In this document: one piece after another, positions 35,621 through 44,425 of the stretch
Position numbering within the stretch: the stretch's first letter is position 1
How the letters are laid out: the number at the start of each line of letters is the position of its first letter
Source: Amycolatopsis sp. GM8
GTDB lineage: Bacteria; Actinomycetota; Actinomycetes; Mycobacteriales; Pseudonocardiaceae
Length of the DNA: 64,000 nucleotides
Assembly: GCF_021653975.1 (NCBI RefSeq)
Contig: NZ_JAJKFK010000005.1
Location: 309,696-373,695, forward strand
Direction of reading: 5' to 3'
The notes under the pieces: model-generated
The model's database searches: none
What the model was told of the DNA's origin: nothing
What the model saw: only the letters and a program-made list of their open reading frames with translations
Translations under genes and position numbers: made by a program

Positions 35621-36391
35621 ATGTCCTTGCTGGAGGAAGCGTTCACCGTTCTGCGCAGGCACAGCACCAACTACGTCGAACCCATCCTGGTCATGCCGCC
35701 CGTGCTCCAGGAGACCAAGCTGGCCGCGTACCTGATCATGCGGGGAATCGACGAGATCGAGGATCACCCCGATCTCGACGGGGACAGCAAAACCGCCTTG
35801 CTCGACGGCGTCAGCCAGGCCATTCAGGGCCGCCTCACGGAAAAGGCGATCGATTCCCTGTGCTCCACGCACGGACCCGCGATACCCGAGGTCACGTTAC
35901 GGATCGCCGACTGGGCACGGCTGCTGCCGGACGAAATCGGGCCACGTGTGCTGGACGCTTTCGCGACCATGGGCGAACGGATGGCCGACTGGGTACGCGC
36001 GGATTTCCGGATCGAATCGGAGCATGATCTCGACCGGTACACCTATTCCGTCGCCGGGTCGCTCGCACTGATGCTGGGTGATGTCTGGACCTGGTTCGAC
36101 GGCACCCGCTGCAACCGGACCTGGCTGGTGGGCTACGGCCGCGGCATCCAGGCGGCGAACATCATGCAGGACAAGGAAACCGATGCCCAGCGTGGGGTCA
36201 GCTTCGTCCCGCCGGGCTGGGATCACCGGCGCATGCACGACTACGCGCGGCGCGAGTTGTTGCTCGCCGACCGGCATGTCGACGCACTCGCGCCCGCCTC
36301 GCCCGCGCGCCGATGGTGCGAACAACCGATGGCGATCGCGTGGCACACCGTCAACACGGCGGTCGCCGGCACAGTGAGGGCAGACGGATGA
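35621..36391 (+). CDS. Squalene/phytoene synthase-family (head-to-head) prenyltransferase
   Basis: A 256-residue protein at the head of a terpene cluster. The first Asp-rich motif is DEIED at residues 44-48, and the second is DKETD at 184-188, within GRGIQAANIMQDKETDAQRG; RYTYSVAGSLALMLGDVW is the family helix. It is shorter than ordinary squalene or phytoene synthases, and its substrate is unclear. It contains a TTA codon (residue 93). Its stop overlaps the ATG of the next gene (ATGA). Confidence 0.82.
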   Translation: MSLLEEAFTVLRRHSTNYVEPILVMPPVLQETKLAAYLIMRGIDEIEDHPDLDGDSKTALLDGVSQAIQGRLTEKAIDSLCSTHGPAIPEVTLRIADWARLLPDEIGPRVLDAFATMGERMADWVRADFRIESEHDLDRYTYSVAGSLALMLGDVWTWFDGTRCNRTWLVGYGRGIQAANIMQDKETDAQRGVSFVPPGWDHRRMHDYARRELLLADRHVDALAPASPARRWCEQPMAIAWHTVNTAVAGTVRADG

Positions 36392-37497
36392 GTGCTCCCG
36401 GTCTCGCCAAGGACCTCGCGGCGGTGCGCGCCGCCGCCCTGCCCGTGCTGAGGGGAACGAACGCCAGACTCGTCCCCACTCTCCGCGAAACCGTTGATCT
36501 ACTGTCTACAAAGGACATATATCTTGGCAGGATTGTCGGCTACCACCTGGGTTTCAACGACGCGGCGGGCAATCCGGAGCCAGGCGACGCCGGCGGGCTC
36601 GGTGGCACGATGTGCCTGGCCGCGCTCGCCGCAAAAGCCGCCGGCGCCACCGATCGCGAGATCGTCACCGCCGCGGCGGCGATCGAGCTCGCCAAGGACT
36701 TCACCCAGCTGCAGGACGACATCATCGACAACGACACGGTGCGGCGGGAGCGCCCGTCGGCGTGGGCCAGCTTCGGCGTTCCCCGCACCGTGCTCGCCGC
36801 GGACGCCGCGAAGGCCGCCGCGTTCGAGTTACTCGCCGCGCACGGCGCCGGCGGGGCGGCGGCCACCGCCCACCTGATGGCCGCACTGGACCGGTGCACT
36901 TTCGGCCAGGCACAGGACATCAGCGCGGAAACCCGCCCGTTCACCGGCTCCGGCGCCATGACACTGGAGGACTTCCGCGGCGTCGCCCGCAACAAGACCT
37001 GCTCGATCCTCGCCTGCACCTACTCACTGGGCGCCGTGCTGGCCGCCGCTCCCCCGGACCTGGTCACCGGGCTCGCGGGCGCCGGGCACAGCCTCGGCAT
37101 GGCCTGGCAGGTGCTGGACGACCTGCTCGACCTGTGGGGCGGGCCCGCGGATGCGTTGCCCTACAACGATCTCCGCCAGGGCAAGAAGACGTTCCCGCTG
37201 CTGGCCGCGCTCGGCTCCGGCCACCCCGCGGCGGAAGAGCTGCGCACCTTGCTGGAAACCGGCCTCACCGAAGGCGATCTGCCGCGTGCCGCCACGCTGA
37301 TCGAGCGAGCCGGTGGGCGGGACGCCACCGAGGCCGAGGTCCGCCGGCGCTTCACCACCGCCATCACGACACTCGGCACCCTGCCCATTCCGGCGGCCGC
37401 CTTGACCGATCTCACCGCGGTCTCGTCCCTCATCGGCACCCGCGGCAGCAACAAGACCATCACCGTCGCCTTCCCCAGCGGGGAGGTGCGCCGATGA
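36388..37497 (+). CDS. Polyprenyl (farnesyl/geranylgeranyl) diphosphate synthase
   Basis: A 369-residue trans-isoprenyl diphosphate synthase. The first aspartate-rich motif is DDIID (110-114) and the second DDLLD (244-248), both binding diphosphate-Mg. It likely makes the linear precursor for its terpene cyclase neighbour. Codon 148 is a rare TTA, and codons around 38-50 (36499-36535) form an AT-rich patch with CTA, TCT, ACA, ATA, TAT and CTT. Both ends overlap neighbours by 4 bp. Confidence 0.92.
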   Translation: MSAPGLAKDLAAVRAAALPVLRGTNARLVPTLRETVDLLSTKDIYLGRIVGYHLGFNDAAGNPEPGDAGGLGGTMCLAALAAKAAGATDREIVTAAAAIELAKDFTQLQDDIIDNDTVRRERPSAWASFGVPRTVLAADAAKAAAFELLAAHGAGGAAATAHLMAALDRCTFGQAQDISAETRPFTGSGAMTLEDFRGVARNKTCSILACTYSLGAVLAAAPPDLVTGLAGAGHSLGMAWQVLDDLLDLWGGPADALPYNDLRQGKKTFPLLAALGSGHPAAEELRTLLETGLTEGDLPRAATLIERAGGRDATEAEVRRRFTTAITTLGTLPIPAAALTDLTAVSSLIGTRGSNKTITVAFPSGEVRR

Positions 37498-37694
37498 CCG
37501 GCGTCGTGCTGGAGACACCGTTTCCCGCTCTCGTGCATCCGGAGATCGACTACGCGCGCGACGCCTTCGTCGCCTGGCTGGGCGAAAATCCTGTCTTCGA
37601 AATGGATCCGGGCGCCGAAGAGCGGCTCAGGTACACCGAACTCATCGCCGGCTGCTACCCGTACGGCACCGACCCCGTCCGATTGGCCTGGTGA
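37494..37694 (+). CDS. N-terminal part of a split class I terpene synthase
   Basis: A 66-residue ORF starting at the GGPP-synthase stop (ATGA). FPALVHPEIDYARDAFVAWL and YTELIAGCYPYGTDPVRLAW resemble the N-terminal helices of bacterial class I terpene synthases. It ends at a TGA whose TG is shared with a GTG that begins the second part one frame back. Joined at this point, the protein reads RLAW-VTKAAYFALFVDD without a break. The gene may be truly split, frameshifted or misassembled. Confidence 0.7.
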   Translation: MTGVVLETPFPALVHPEIDYARDAFVAWLGENPVFEMDPGAEERLRYTELIAGCYPYGTDPVRLAW

Positions 37695-38440
37695 CCAAGG
37701 CCGCCTACTTCGCCCTCTTCGTCGACGACATCCGTTACGAGCGTGCCGCACGCGCCGGGCAGCACGAGGACATCAGCCGGTTCGTGATGGGAATGGCCGC
37801 GATCAACGACGAACCCACGCGACCACCGGACAGCGACGACCCCGCTTTGCGCATCTGGCAGCAGCTCTGCCTGGAACTCGCCGAGCTGGACGGCTGGGAG
37901 ACGCAGTGGCGCTTCGCCCGGTGCACCCAGGTCTACCTGCACAGCCAGATGTGCGAGACCCCGTACCGGCAGGCGAAAACCCTGCCCGACCTCGACACCT
38001 ACCTCACCCTGCGCCCGCTGTCGTGTGCCATCCACTCCATGTTCGGTGACGTGTTCGGCATCGTCGCAGGACGCCGGGTCCCGCTGCGCGTCATCGCCGA
38101 TCCCGGGATCCGCCGCCTCAGCCGCCTCGCCGGGCAGGGCTGCGGAATGGTCAACGACATCATGAGCCTGCACACCGAGCCCGACCCGGCGATGTCCTTC
38201 ACCCTCCCCGCGGTGATCGCGTGGAACAGCGGATGCTCGCTGCGGGAGGCGACCGGTGAGGCGATCCGGATCTTCTACCGCGTCCTGGACCAGATCGTCG
38301 AGCTGCAGCAGGAGCTGGGCCAGCACGAAGACGGCGACATCCGCTTCATGGCCATGGCGCTGCCACAGCCGATGCAGGGCGAGATCACCTGGAAGATCAA
38401 CCACACCCATCGCTACGACGACCAGTCGCGCTATCGCTGA
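37691..38440 (+). CDS. C-terminal part of a split class I terpene synthase
   Basis: A 249-residue ORF starting at GTG in a GTGA overlap with the upstream part. The metal motif DDIRYE is at residues 12-17, and the second triad NDIMSLHTE (155-163) fits NDxxSxxxE. HRYDDQSRYR at the end gives the Arg-Tyr pair. Alone it lacks the N-terminal helices; with the 66-residue partner the total is 315 residues, typical for the family. The product cannot be read from sequence. Confidence 0.8.
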   Translation: MTKAAYFALFVDDIRYERAARAGQHEDISRFVMGMAAINDEPTRPPDSDDPALRIWQQLCLELAELDGWETQWRFARCTQVYLHSQMCETPYRQAKTLPDLDTYLTLRPLSCAIHSMFGDVFGIVAGRRVPLRVIADPGIRRLSRLAGQGCGMVNDIMSLHTEPDPAMSFTLPAVIAWNSGCSLREATGEAIRIFYRVLDQIVELQQELGQHEDGDIRFMAMALPQPMQGEITWKINHTHRYDDQSRYR

Positions 38441-38447
38441 GCGGCCC

Positions 38448-38510
38448 GAACGTCGAACTCACTGTCCCGAACGTCGGACTCGGCGTCGTGAGCGTCGGAC
38501 TCGCGGGGTC
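38448..38510. repeat. Three 21-bp repeat units between convergent genes
   Basis: Units start at 38448, 38469 and 38490 with heads GAACGTCGAACTC, GAACGTCGGACTC and GAGCGTCGGACTC. These are the reverse complement of the GAGTCCGACGYTC core seen at 49920. They fill the whole gap between the terpene synthase and kdpE stops and touch the kdpE stop codon. Confidence 0.75.
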
Positions 38511-39210
38511 AGAGTTCGAAGCGGTAGCCCATGCCCGGTTCGGTGAGCAGGTGCTGGGGGCGCGACGGTTCCCGTTCCAGTTTCCGGCGCAGCTGGGCCA
38601 GGTACACCCGCAGGTAGTGGGTCTCGTTCTCGTACGTCGGGCCCCACACCTCGCGCAGCAGCTGCTTCTGCGAAACCAGCCGCCCCCGGTTGCGCACCAG
38701 CAGTTCCAGCACACCCCACTCGGTCTTCGTCAGGTGCACCTCGTGGCCGTCGCGCTCGGCCTTCTTCGCCGCCAGGTCGATGGTGAACGCATCGGTCGTC
38801 ACGACCGCGTCCACACCGTCCGAAGTGGACACCGAGGACCGGCGGACGGCAGCGCGCAGCCGGGCCAGCAGCTCGTCCATACCGAACGGTTTGGTCACGT
38901 AGTCGTCCGCACCCGCGTCGAGCGCCTGCACCTTGTCCGGTGAGTCGCTGCGCGCGGACAGCACGATGATCGGCACCGTCGTCCAGCCGCGCAGGCCCGC
39001 GATGACCTCGTTCCCGTCCATGTCGGGCAATCCGAGATCCAGCACCACCACATCGGGCTTCGTATCCGCCACCGCCCGCAGCGCCGCCGCGCCGTCGTGT
39101 GCCGTGATCACCTTGTAGCCGCGCGCGGACAGGTTGATCCGCAACGCTCGCACGATCTGCGGCTCGTCGTCCACCACGAGAACCGTCGCCAGTGTCGTGG
39201 ATCCTGTCAT
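38509..39210 (-). CDS. kdpE: Response regulator KdpE
   Basis: A 233-residue OmpR-family regulator: the receiver has VLVVDDEP and the phosphorylated Asp in DVVVLDLGLPDMDG, with KPFGMDELLARLRAA. The winged-helix DNA-binding domain (about 130-230) contains LTKTEWGVLELLVRN and GMGYRF. It activates kdp under K+ limitation or high salt. It is the last gene of the operon, with an ATGA overlap to kdpD. Confidence 0.95.
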   Translation of the reverse strand: MTGSTTLATVLVVDDEPQIVRALRINLSARGYKVITAHDGAAALRAVADTKPDVVVLDLGLPDMDGNEVIAGLRGWTTVPIIVLSARSDSPDKVQALDAGADDYVTKPFGMDELLARLRAAVRRSSVSTSDGVDAVVTTDAFTIDLAAKKAERDGHEVHLTKTEWGVLELLVRNRGRLVSQKQLLREVWGPTYENETHYLRVYLAQLRRKLEREPSRPQHLLTEPGMGYRFEL

Positions 39211-41759
39211 CGCACTCGCTCCTCGAGATCCACCAGCGGCACCACCTGAGGCGCCGCGTAGGCCCGCAGCGAGATCACCACCGTGAGCCCGCCGCCGGGC
39301 GTGTCCTCCGCCCTGATCGTGCCGCCCATCGCCTCCGTGAACCCCTTCGCCACGGAGAGGCCGAGCCCGATCCCGGGCGTGTTGTCGCGGTCCCCGAGCC
39401 GCTGGAACGGCGCGAAAGCCGAGTCGGTCGCACCTTTCTTCAGCCCACGCCCGTGATCGACGATACGCAGCTCCACGTACTCCGCATGGGTACTGCCCCG
39501 CGCGGACACCGGTTCGGCCCCCTTGCCGTGCCGCAGCGCGTTGTCGATCACGTTCGCCACCACGCGTTCGAGCAGCCCGGGATCGGCGAGCACCGCGGGC
39601 AGCCGCTCGTCCACCGCGACCACCACCGAACCCGAGTTGTCCACATTGGACAGCGCGTGTGCCACCACCTCGTCGTACCCGACGGGCCGCAGCTGTGGCC
39701 GCACCGCACCGGTCGCCAGCCGCGAGGAGTCGAGCAGGTTGTCCACCAGCCCGGCCAGGCGGTCGGTCGATTCCTCAGCCGTGGCAAGGAGTTCGTCGGT
39801 GTCCTCCGGGGACAGCTCGATGTCCTGCGCCCGCAGGCTGCCGATCGAGGCCTTGATCGACGTGAGCGGCGTCCGCAGGTCGTGCCCCAGCGCGGACAGC
39901 AGCGCCGTCCGCAACTCGGTCGCCTCGGCCTTCCGCTCGGCTTTCGCGGTCGCCGCGGCCATCCGCTGCTGCCGCAGGGCGAGCAGCGCCTGCCCGGCCG
40001 CAGCCTCCAGCACCCGCCGGTCCTCCGCCGGCAACGCCCGGCCGCGCAACGTCAAGTGCACGTCCGGCGTCACGGGGACGTCGACGTCGGCCTCGTCGGG
40101 ATCGCCGCACGGGTTCGGCCCGCACTCCTCGACCCGGCGCCACTCGCCGTTCTGCTTCTCGACGAGACTTACCGCCTCCAGGCCGAAGTTCTCGCGCACC
40201 TTCTCCAGCAACCGCGGCAGTGGCGCGGTATTCGTGAGCACCGTGCGCGCATACGACGCCAGCAAGGACGCCTCCGTGCGCGCATACGATGCCTGCTTCG
40301 CCAGCCGGGCGGCGGTGTCCACGACGAGTGCGACGAGTGTCGCGACCACGATCATCGCGACCAGCGTCACCACGTTGCGCGGCGAATGCACGGACAGCGA
40401 ATAGAGCGGTTCGGTGAAGAAGAAGTTGAGCAGCCCGGCCGAAAGGATCGCCGTCAGGAGCGCCGGGCCGAGCCCGCCGACGAGCGCGACCAGGACCGCC
40501 ACGAGGAAGTAGTCGACGATGTCGGTCGAATAGTCGAGCTGCCCGCGCAGCCCGACCCCGATCGCGGTCGCCAGCCCGGGCAGCAGGATCGACAGCACCC
40601 AGCCCCACATCTGCCGGGACCCGGCGATCGAGCTGTGCGGCACCAGCTTCCGCAGCCGGCCGCCGGCTTCCGCGTGCGTCACCATGTGCACGTCGATGGG
40701 GCCCGAGTGCTGCACCACGGTCGCGCCGATGCCCTCGTCGAACAGCCGCGCCAGGCGCGACCGGCGCGAAGTGCCGAGCACCAGCTGGGTCGCGTTGACC
40801 CCGCGCGCGAAGTCCAGCAAAGCCGTCGGCACGTCGTCGCCGACGACGGTGTGGAAGGTGGCGCCGAGCTGGTCGGTGAGCTTGCGGTAGCGCCCGATCT
40901 CGGTCGGCCCGAGCCCGGACAGCCCGTCGCCGCGCATCACGTGCACCACCAGCAGTTCCGCCCCGGCCCGCGCGGCGATACGGCTGGCGCGCCGGATCAG
41001 CGTCTCACTCTCCGGCCCGGCCGTGATCGACACGACGACCCGTTCGCGGGTCTCCCACGTGTCGGTGATCTGTTGCTGCTGCCGGTACCGCTGCAGCGCG
41101 ACGTCCACCTGGTCGGCCACCCACAGCAACGCCAGCTCGCGCAGCGCCGTCAGGTTCCCGGGGCGGAAGTAGTTGCCGAGCGCCGCGTCGATCCGTTCGG
41201 CGGGATAGACGTTGCCGTGCGCGAGGCGGCGCCGCAGCGCCTCCGGGGTGATGTCCACCAGCTCCACCTGCTCGGCCTTGCGCACCATCTCGTCCGGCAC
41301 CGTCTCCTGCTGCGGCACGCCGGTGATCTTCTCCACCACGTCGTTGAGGCTCTGCAGATGCTGGACGTTCACCGTGGACAGCACGTCGATCCCGGCGTCC
41401 AGCAGCTCCAGCACGTCCTGCCAGCGCTTTTCGTTGCGGGAGCCGGGAACGTTCGTGTGTGCCAGCTCGTCGACGACGGCCACCTCGGGCTTCCGCGTCA
41501 GGATCGCGTCCACATCCATCTCGGTGAACTCGTGACCGCGGTACTCGTCGTGCCGGCGCGGCACGATCTCGAGCCCCGTGATCAGATCCGCGGTCTTCTT
41601 GCGGCCGTGCGTCTCGACCAGGCCGACGACCACGTCCGTGCCACGCTCCTTGCGGCGCCAGGCCTCGCCGAGCATGGCGAAGGTCTTCCCCACGCCAGGA
41701 GCCGCGCCGAGGTAGATGCGAAGCTCACCCCGGCGCGGCCTGTCCTGCTGTTCGTCCAC
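39207..41759 (-). CDS. kdpD: Sensor kinase KdpD
   Basis: An 850-residue membrane sensor. The N-terminal KdpD domain has Walker A GAAPGVGKT (18-26) and ETHGRKKTADL. A USP-like domain (SITAGPESETLIRRA) follows, then four membrane segments (about 390-490), GAF-like and HATPase regions; the phosphorylation site is SALGHDLRTPLTSIKAS. It detects low K+ and phosphorylates KdpE. GTG start, 4 bp after kdpC. Confidence 0.95.
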   Translation of the reverse strand: MDEQQDRPRRGELRIYLGAAPGVGKTFAMLGEAWRRKERGTDVVVGLVETHGRKKTADLITGLEIVPRRHDEYRGHEFTEMDVDAILTRKPEVAVVDELAHTNVPGSRNEKRWQDVLELLDAGIDVLSTVNVQHLQSLNDVVEKITGVPQQETVPDEMVRKAEQVELVDITPEALRRRLAHGNVYPAERIDAALGNYFRPGNLTALRELALLWVADQVDVALQRYRQQQQITDTWETRERVVVSITAGPESETLIRRASRIAARAGAELLVVHVMRGDGLSGLGPTEIGRYRKLTDQLGATFHTVVGDDVPTALLDFARGVNATQLVLGTSRRSRLARLFDEGIGATVVQHSGPIDVHMVTHAEAGGRLRKLVPHSSIAGSRQMWGWVLSILLPGLATAIGVGLRGQLDYSTDIVDYFLVAVLVALVGGLGPALLTAILSAGLLNFFFTEPLYSLSVHSPRNVVTLVAMIVVATLVALVVDTAARLAKQASYARTEASLLASYARTVLTNTAPLPRLLEKVRENFGLEAVSLVEKQNGEWRRVEECGPNPCGDPDEADVDVPVTPDVHLTLRGRALPAEDRRVLEAAAGQALLALRQQRMAAATAKAERKAEATELRTALLSALGHDLRTPLTSIKASIGSLRAQDIELSPEDTDELLATAEESTDRLAGLVDNLLDSSRLATGAVRPQLRPVGYDEVVAHALSNVDNSGSVVVAVDERLPAVLADPGLLERVVANVIDNALRHGKGAEPVSARGSTHAEYVELRIVDHGRGLKKGATDSAFAPFQRLGDRDNTPGIGLGLSVAKGFTEAMGGTIRAEDTPGGGLTVVISLRAYAAPQVVPLVDLEERVR

Positions 41760-41763
41760 TACG

Positions 41764-42366
41764 TCAGTGTGCCCCTGCCACGGCGAGATTGAGCTCCAGC
41801 ACGTTCACGCCCGGGATGCCGATGCCGTAGCCGGTCGTGTTCTGCTCGACCAGCTGCTTCACCTTGTCCTCGGACAGCCCGGTGTTCCGGGCGACCCGCG
41901 CGACCTGGAGATCGGCGTAGGCGACACTGATCGTCGGGTCGATGCCCGACGCCGAGGCCGTCACCGCGTCCGGCGGCACGGCGTCCAGCGGGACACCCTC
42001 CCGCTGCGCGATCGCGGCCTTGCGCTGCTGGATCTGGCCGAGCAGCTTGTCGCTGAACCCGCCCAGGTTCGACCCGGCCGAAGTGGACGGGTCACCGGGG
42101 CCGAGCACGTCCTTCGCCGTCGCCGACGGGCGCGTGTGGAAGTACGGGTCGTGCGCCGGGTCGGGCGCGACCGGGTCGATCCCGATCAGCGACGACCCCA
42201 CGGCCTGCCCGTTCACCGAGATGACCGAGCCCTCCGCCTTCGACTGCAGGCCCGGGATCCGCGACACGGCCCAGATCCCGAGCGGATAGATGACGCCCAG
42301 CAGGACCGTGAACACGAGCAGCACCCGCAGCCCGGCCGACGCCTGCTTGACCATTGCCTTGATCAC
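41764..42366 (-). CDS. kdpC: Potassium-transporting ATPase subunit KdpC
   Basis: A 200-residue accessory subunit with one N-terminal membrane helix (LRVLLVFTVLLGVIYPLGIW). DPAHDPYFHTRPSAT and the ending region DLQVARVARNTGLSEDKV are KdpC signatures. It stabilises the KdpFABC complex and raises ATP affinity. GTG start at 42366; a MVKQAS start 12 bp later is possible. It lies 7 bp downstream of kdpB. Confidence 0.95.
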   Translation of the reverse strand: MIKAMVKQASAGLRVLLVFTVLLGVIYPLGIWAVSRIPGLQSKAEGSVISVNGQAVGSSLIGIDPVAPDPAHDPYFHTRPSATAKDVLGPGDPSTSAGSNLGGFSDKLLGQIQQRKAAIAQREGVPLDAVPPDAVTASASGIDPTISVAYADLQVARVARNTGLSEDKVKQLVEQNTTGYGIGIPGVNVLELNLAVAGAH

Positions 42367-42373
42367 GACCAGC

Positions 42374-44425
42374 TCACATTCCCGGGATGAGGCGGACCAG
42401 CAGGTCCACCAGCCAGATGCCGAGGAACGGCGTGATGATCCCGCCCACGCCGTAGATCAGCAGGTTTCGCCGCAGCAACGCCGAAGCGGTCGAGGGCCGG
42501 TACCGCACGCCGCGCAGCGCCAGCGGGATCAGGGCCACGATGATCAGCGCGTTGAAGATCACCGCGGACAGGATCGCCGACTGCGGCGAGTGCAGGTGCG
42601 TGATGTTCAGCCCGCCCAGCTGCGGATAGATCGACGCGAACATCGCCGGCAGGATCGCGAAATACTTCGCGAGGTCGTTGGCGATGCTGAACGTGGTCAG
42701 CGCGCCGCGGGTGATCAGCAACTGCTTGCCGATCTCCACGATCTCGATCAGCTTCGTCGGGTTCGAGTCGAGATCGACCATGTTCCCGGCTTCCTTGGCC
42801 GCCGAGGTGCCGGTGTTCATCGCGACCCCCACGTCGGACGCGGCGAGCGCCGGCGCGTCGTTGGTGCCGTCACCGGTCATCGCGACGAGCCGGCCGCCCT
42901 CCTGCTCCTTGTGGATCAGGGCCATCTTGTCCTCGGGCTTGGCCTCGGCGAGATAGTCGTCGACACCGGCGTCCGCCGCGATGGCCTTCGCGGTGAGCGG
43001 GTTGTCACCCGTGATCATCACCGTCCGGATGCCCATCGTGCGCAGCTCGGCGAACCGTTCGCGCATCCCGGGCTTCACCACGTCGGACAGCCGGATCACG
43101 CCGCGCACGACGGCGCGCCCGCCGACGATCTCGGCCACCGCGAGCGGGGTGCCACCCTGCTGGCCGATCTCGTCGGCCACCCGCTCGGTCTGGTCGGGGA
43201 ACTCCCCGCCGTGCTCGCGCACCCAGGTCCGCACCGAGCCGGTCGCGCCCTTGCGGATCCGCCGGTCGCCGAGGTCGATCCCGCTCATCCGGGTCTGCGC
43301 GGTGAACGGCACGAACTCGCCACCCGGATTCCCGTCGGCCGGGCCGGTCAGCTCGATGATGCTGCGCCCCTCGGGGGTCCCGTCCGCGAGGCTGGACAGC
43401 CGGGCCGCCTCGACCAGTTCGTCCATTGTGGACGACCCGACCGGGATCAGCTCGGTCGCCTTGCGGTTGCCGAAGGTGATCGTGCCGGTCTTGTCCAGCA
43501 GCAGGGTCGACACGTCGCCCGCCGCCTCGACCGCGCGACCGGAGGTGGCGAGCACGTTGCGCTGCACCAGCCGGTCCATGCCCGCGATGCCGATCGCCGA
43601 CAGCAGCGCGCCGATCGTCGTCGGTATCAGGCAGACCAGCAGTGCGGTCAGCACGACCACCGACTGCTCGCTGCCGGAGTACTTCGCCATCGGCTGCAGC
43701 GCGACGACCGCGATCAGGAAGATGATCGTCAGCACCGCGAGCAGGATGGTCAGCGCGATCTCGTTCGGCGTCTTCTGCCGGGAAGCGCCTTCCACCAACG
43801 CGATCATGCGGTCCACAAAGGACTCACCGGGCTTGGTGGTGATCTTCACGACGATCCGGTCGGACAGCACCGTGGTGCCGCCGGTGACCGCCGACCGGTC
43901 GCCGCCGGACTCCCGGATCACCGGGGCCGACTCGCCCGTGATGGCGGACTCGTCGACCGTCGCGATGCCCTCGACGACGTCGCCGTCGCCGGGGATCAGC
44001 TCGCCCGCCTCGACGACCACGAGATCGCCGACGCGCAGTTCCACCCCGGGGACCTGCTCCTCGCCGTGCTCGGTGAGCCGGCGCGCGATGGTCTCCTTCT
44101 TGGTGCGGCGCAAGGATTCCGCCTGCGCCTTGCCACGGCCTTCGGCCACCGCCTCGGCCAGGTTCGCGAACACCACGGTGAACCACAGCCACAGCGCGAT
44201 GCCGATGGTGAACACGCCGGGGTTGCCGATCGCGAACACCGTGGTCAGCACCGAGCCGACCCACACCACGAACATGACCGGGTTGCGGACCTGATGCCGC
44301 GGGTCGAGCTTGCGCAGCGCGTCCGGCAGCGACGTCAGCAGCTGGCGCGGGCTGAACGCGCCCGCCCCGACCCGGTGCTGTTCGACCGGGGTTTCGGTCA
44401 CTGGTTTCTCCTGGGTGACGGTCAT
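42374..44425 (-). CDS. kdpB: Potassium-transporting P-type ATPase subunit KdpB
   Basis: A 683-residue P-type ATPase that hydrolyses ATP for K+ import through KdpA. DKTGT (311-315) carries the phosphorylated Asp; TGES (163-166) is the actuator loop and [11 protein letters not shown] the hinge motif. The start MTVTQEKP overlaps the kdpA stop (ATGA), while the frame is open far upstream without family support. Two GTCC-N5-GGAC copies lie in the gene. Confidence 0.96.
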   Translation of the reverse strand: MTVTQEKPVTETPVEQHRVGAGAFSPRQLLTSLPDALRKLDPRHQVRNPVMFVVWVGSVLTTVFAIGNPGVFTIGIALWLWFTVVFANLAEAVAEGRGKAQAESLRRTKKETIARRLTEHGEEQVPGVELRVGDLVVVEAGELIPGDGDVVEGIATVDESAITGESAPVIRESGGDRSAVTGGTTVLSDRIVVKITTKPGESFVDRMIALVEGASRQKTPNEIALTILLAVLTIIFLIAVVALQPMAKYSGSEQSVVVLTALLVCLIPTTIGALLSAIGIAGMDRLVQRNVLATSGRAVEAAGDVSTLLLDKTGTITFGNRKATELIPVGSSTMDELVEAARLSSLADGTPEGRSIIELTGPADGNPGGEFVPFTAQTRMSGIDLGDRRIRKGATGSVRTWVREHGGEFPDQTERVADEIGQQGGTPLAVAEIVGGRAVVRGVIRLSDVVKPGMRERFAELRTMGIRTVMITGDNPLTAKAIAADAGVDDYLAEAKPEDKMALIHKEQEGGRLVAMTGDGTNDAPALAASDVGVAMNTGTSAAKEAGNMVDLDSNPTKLIEIVEIGKQLLITRGALTTFSIANDLAKYFAILPAMFASIYPQLGGLNITHLHSPQSAILSAVIFNALIIVALIPLALRGVRYRPSTASALLRRNLLIYGVGGIITPFLGIWLVDLLVRLIPGM

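Noticed and set aside
37680-37700. Classical -1 slippery heptamer at the terpene synthase junction
   Set aside because: The sequence GATTGGCCTGGTGACC contains no X-XXY-YYZ run; reinitiation or an indel is more likely.
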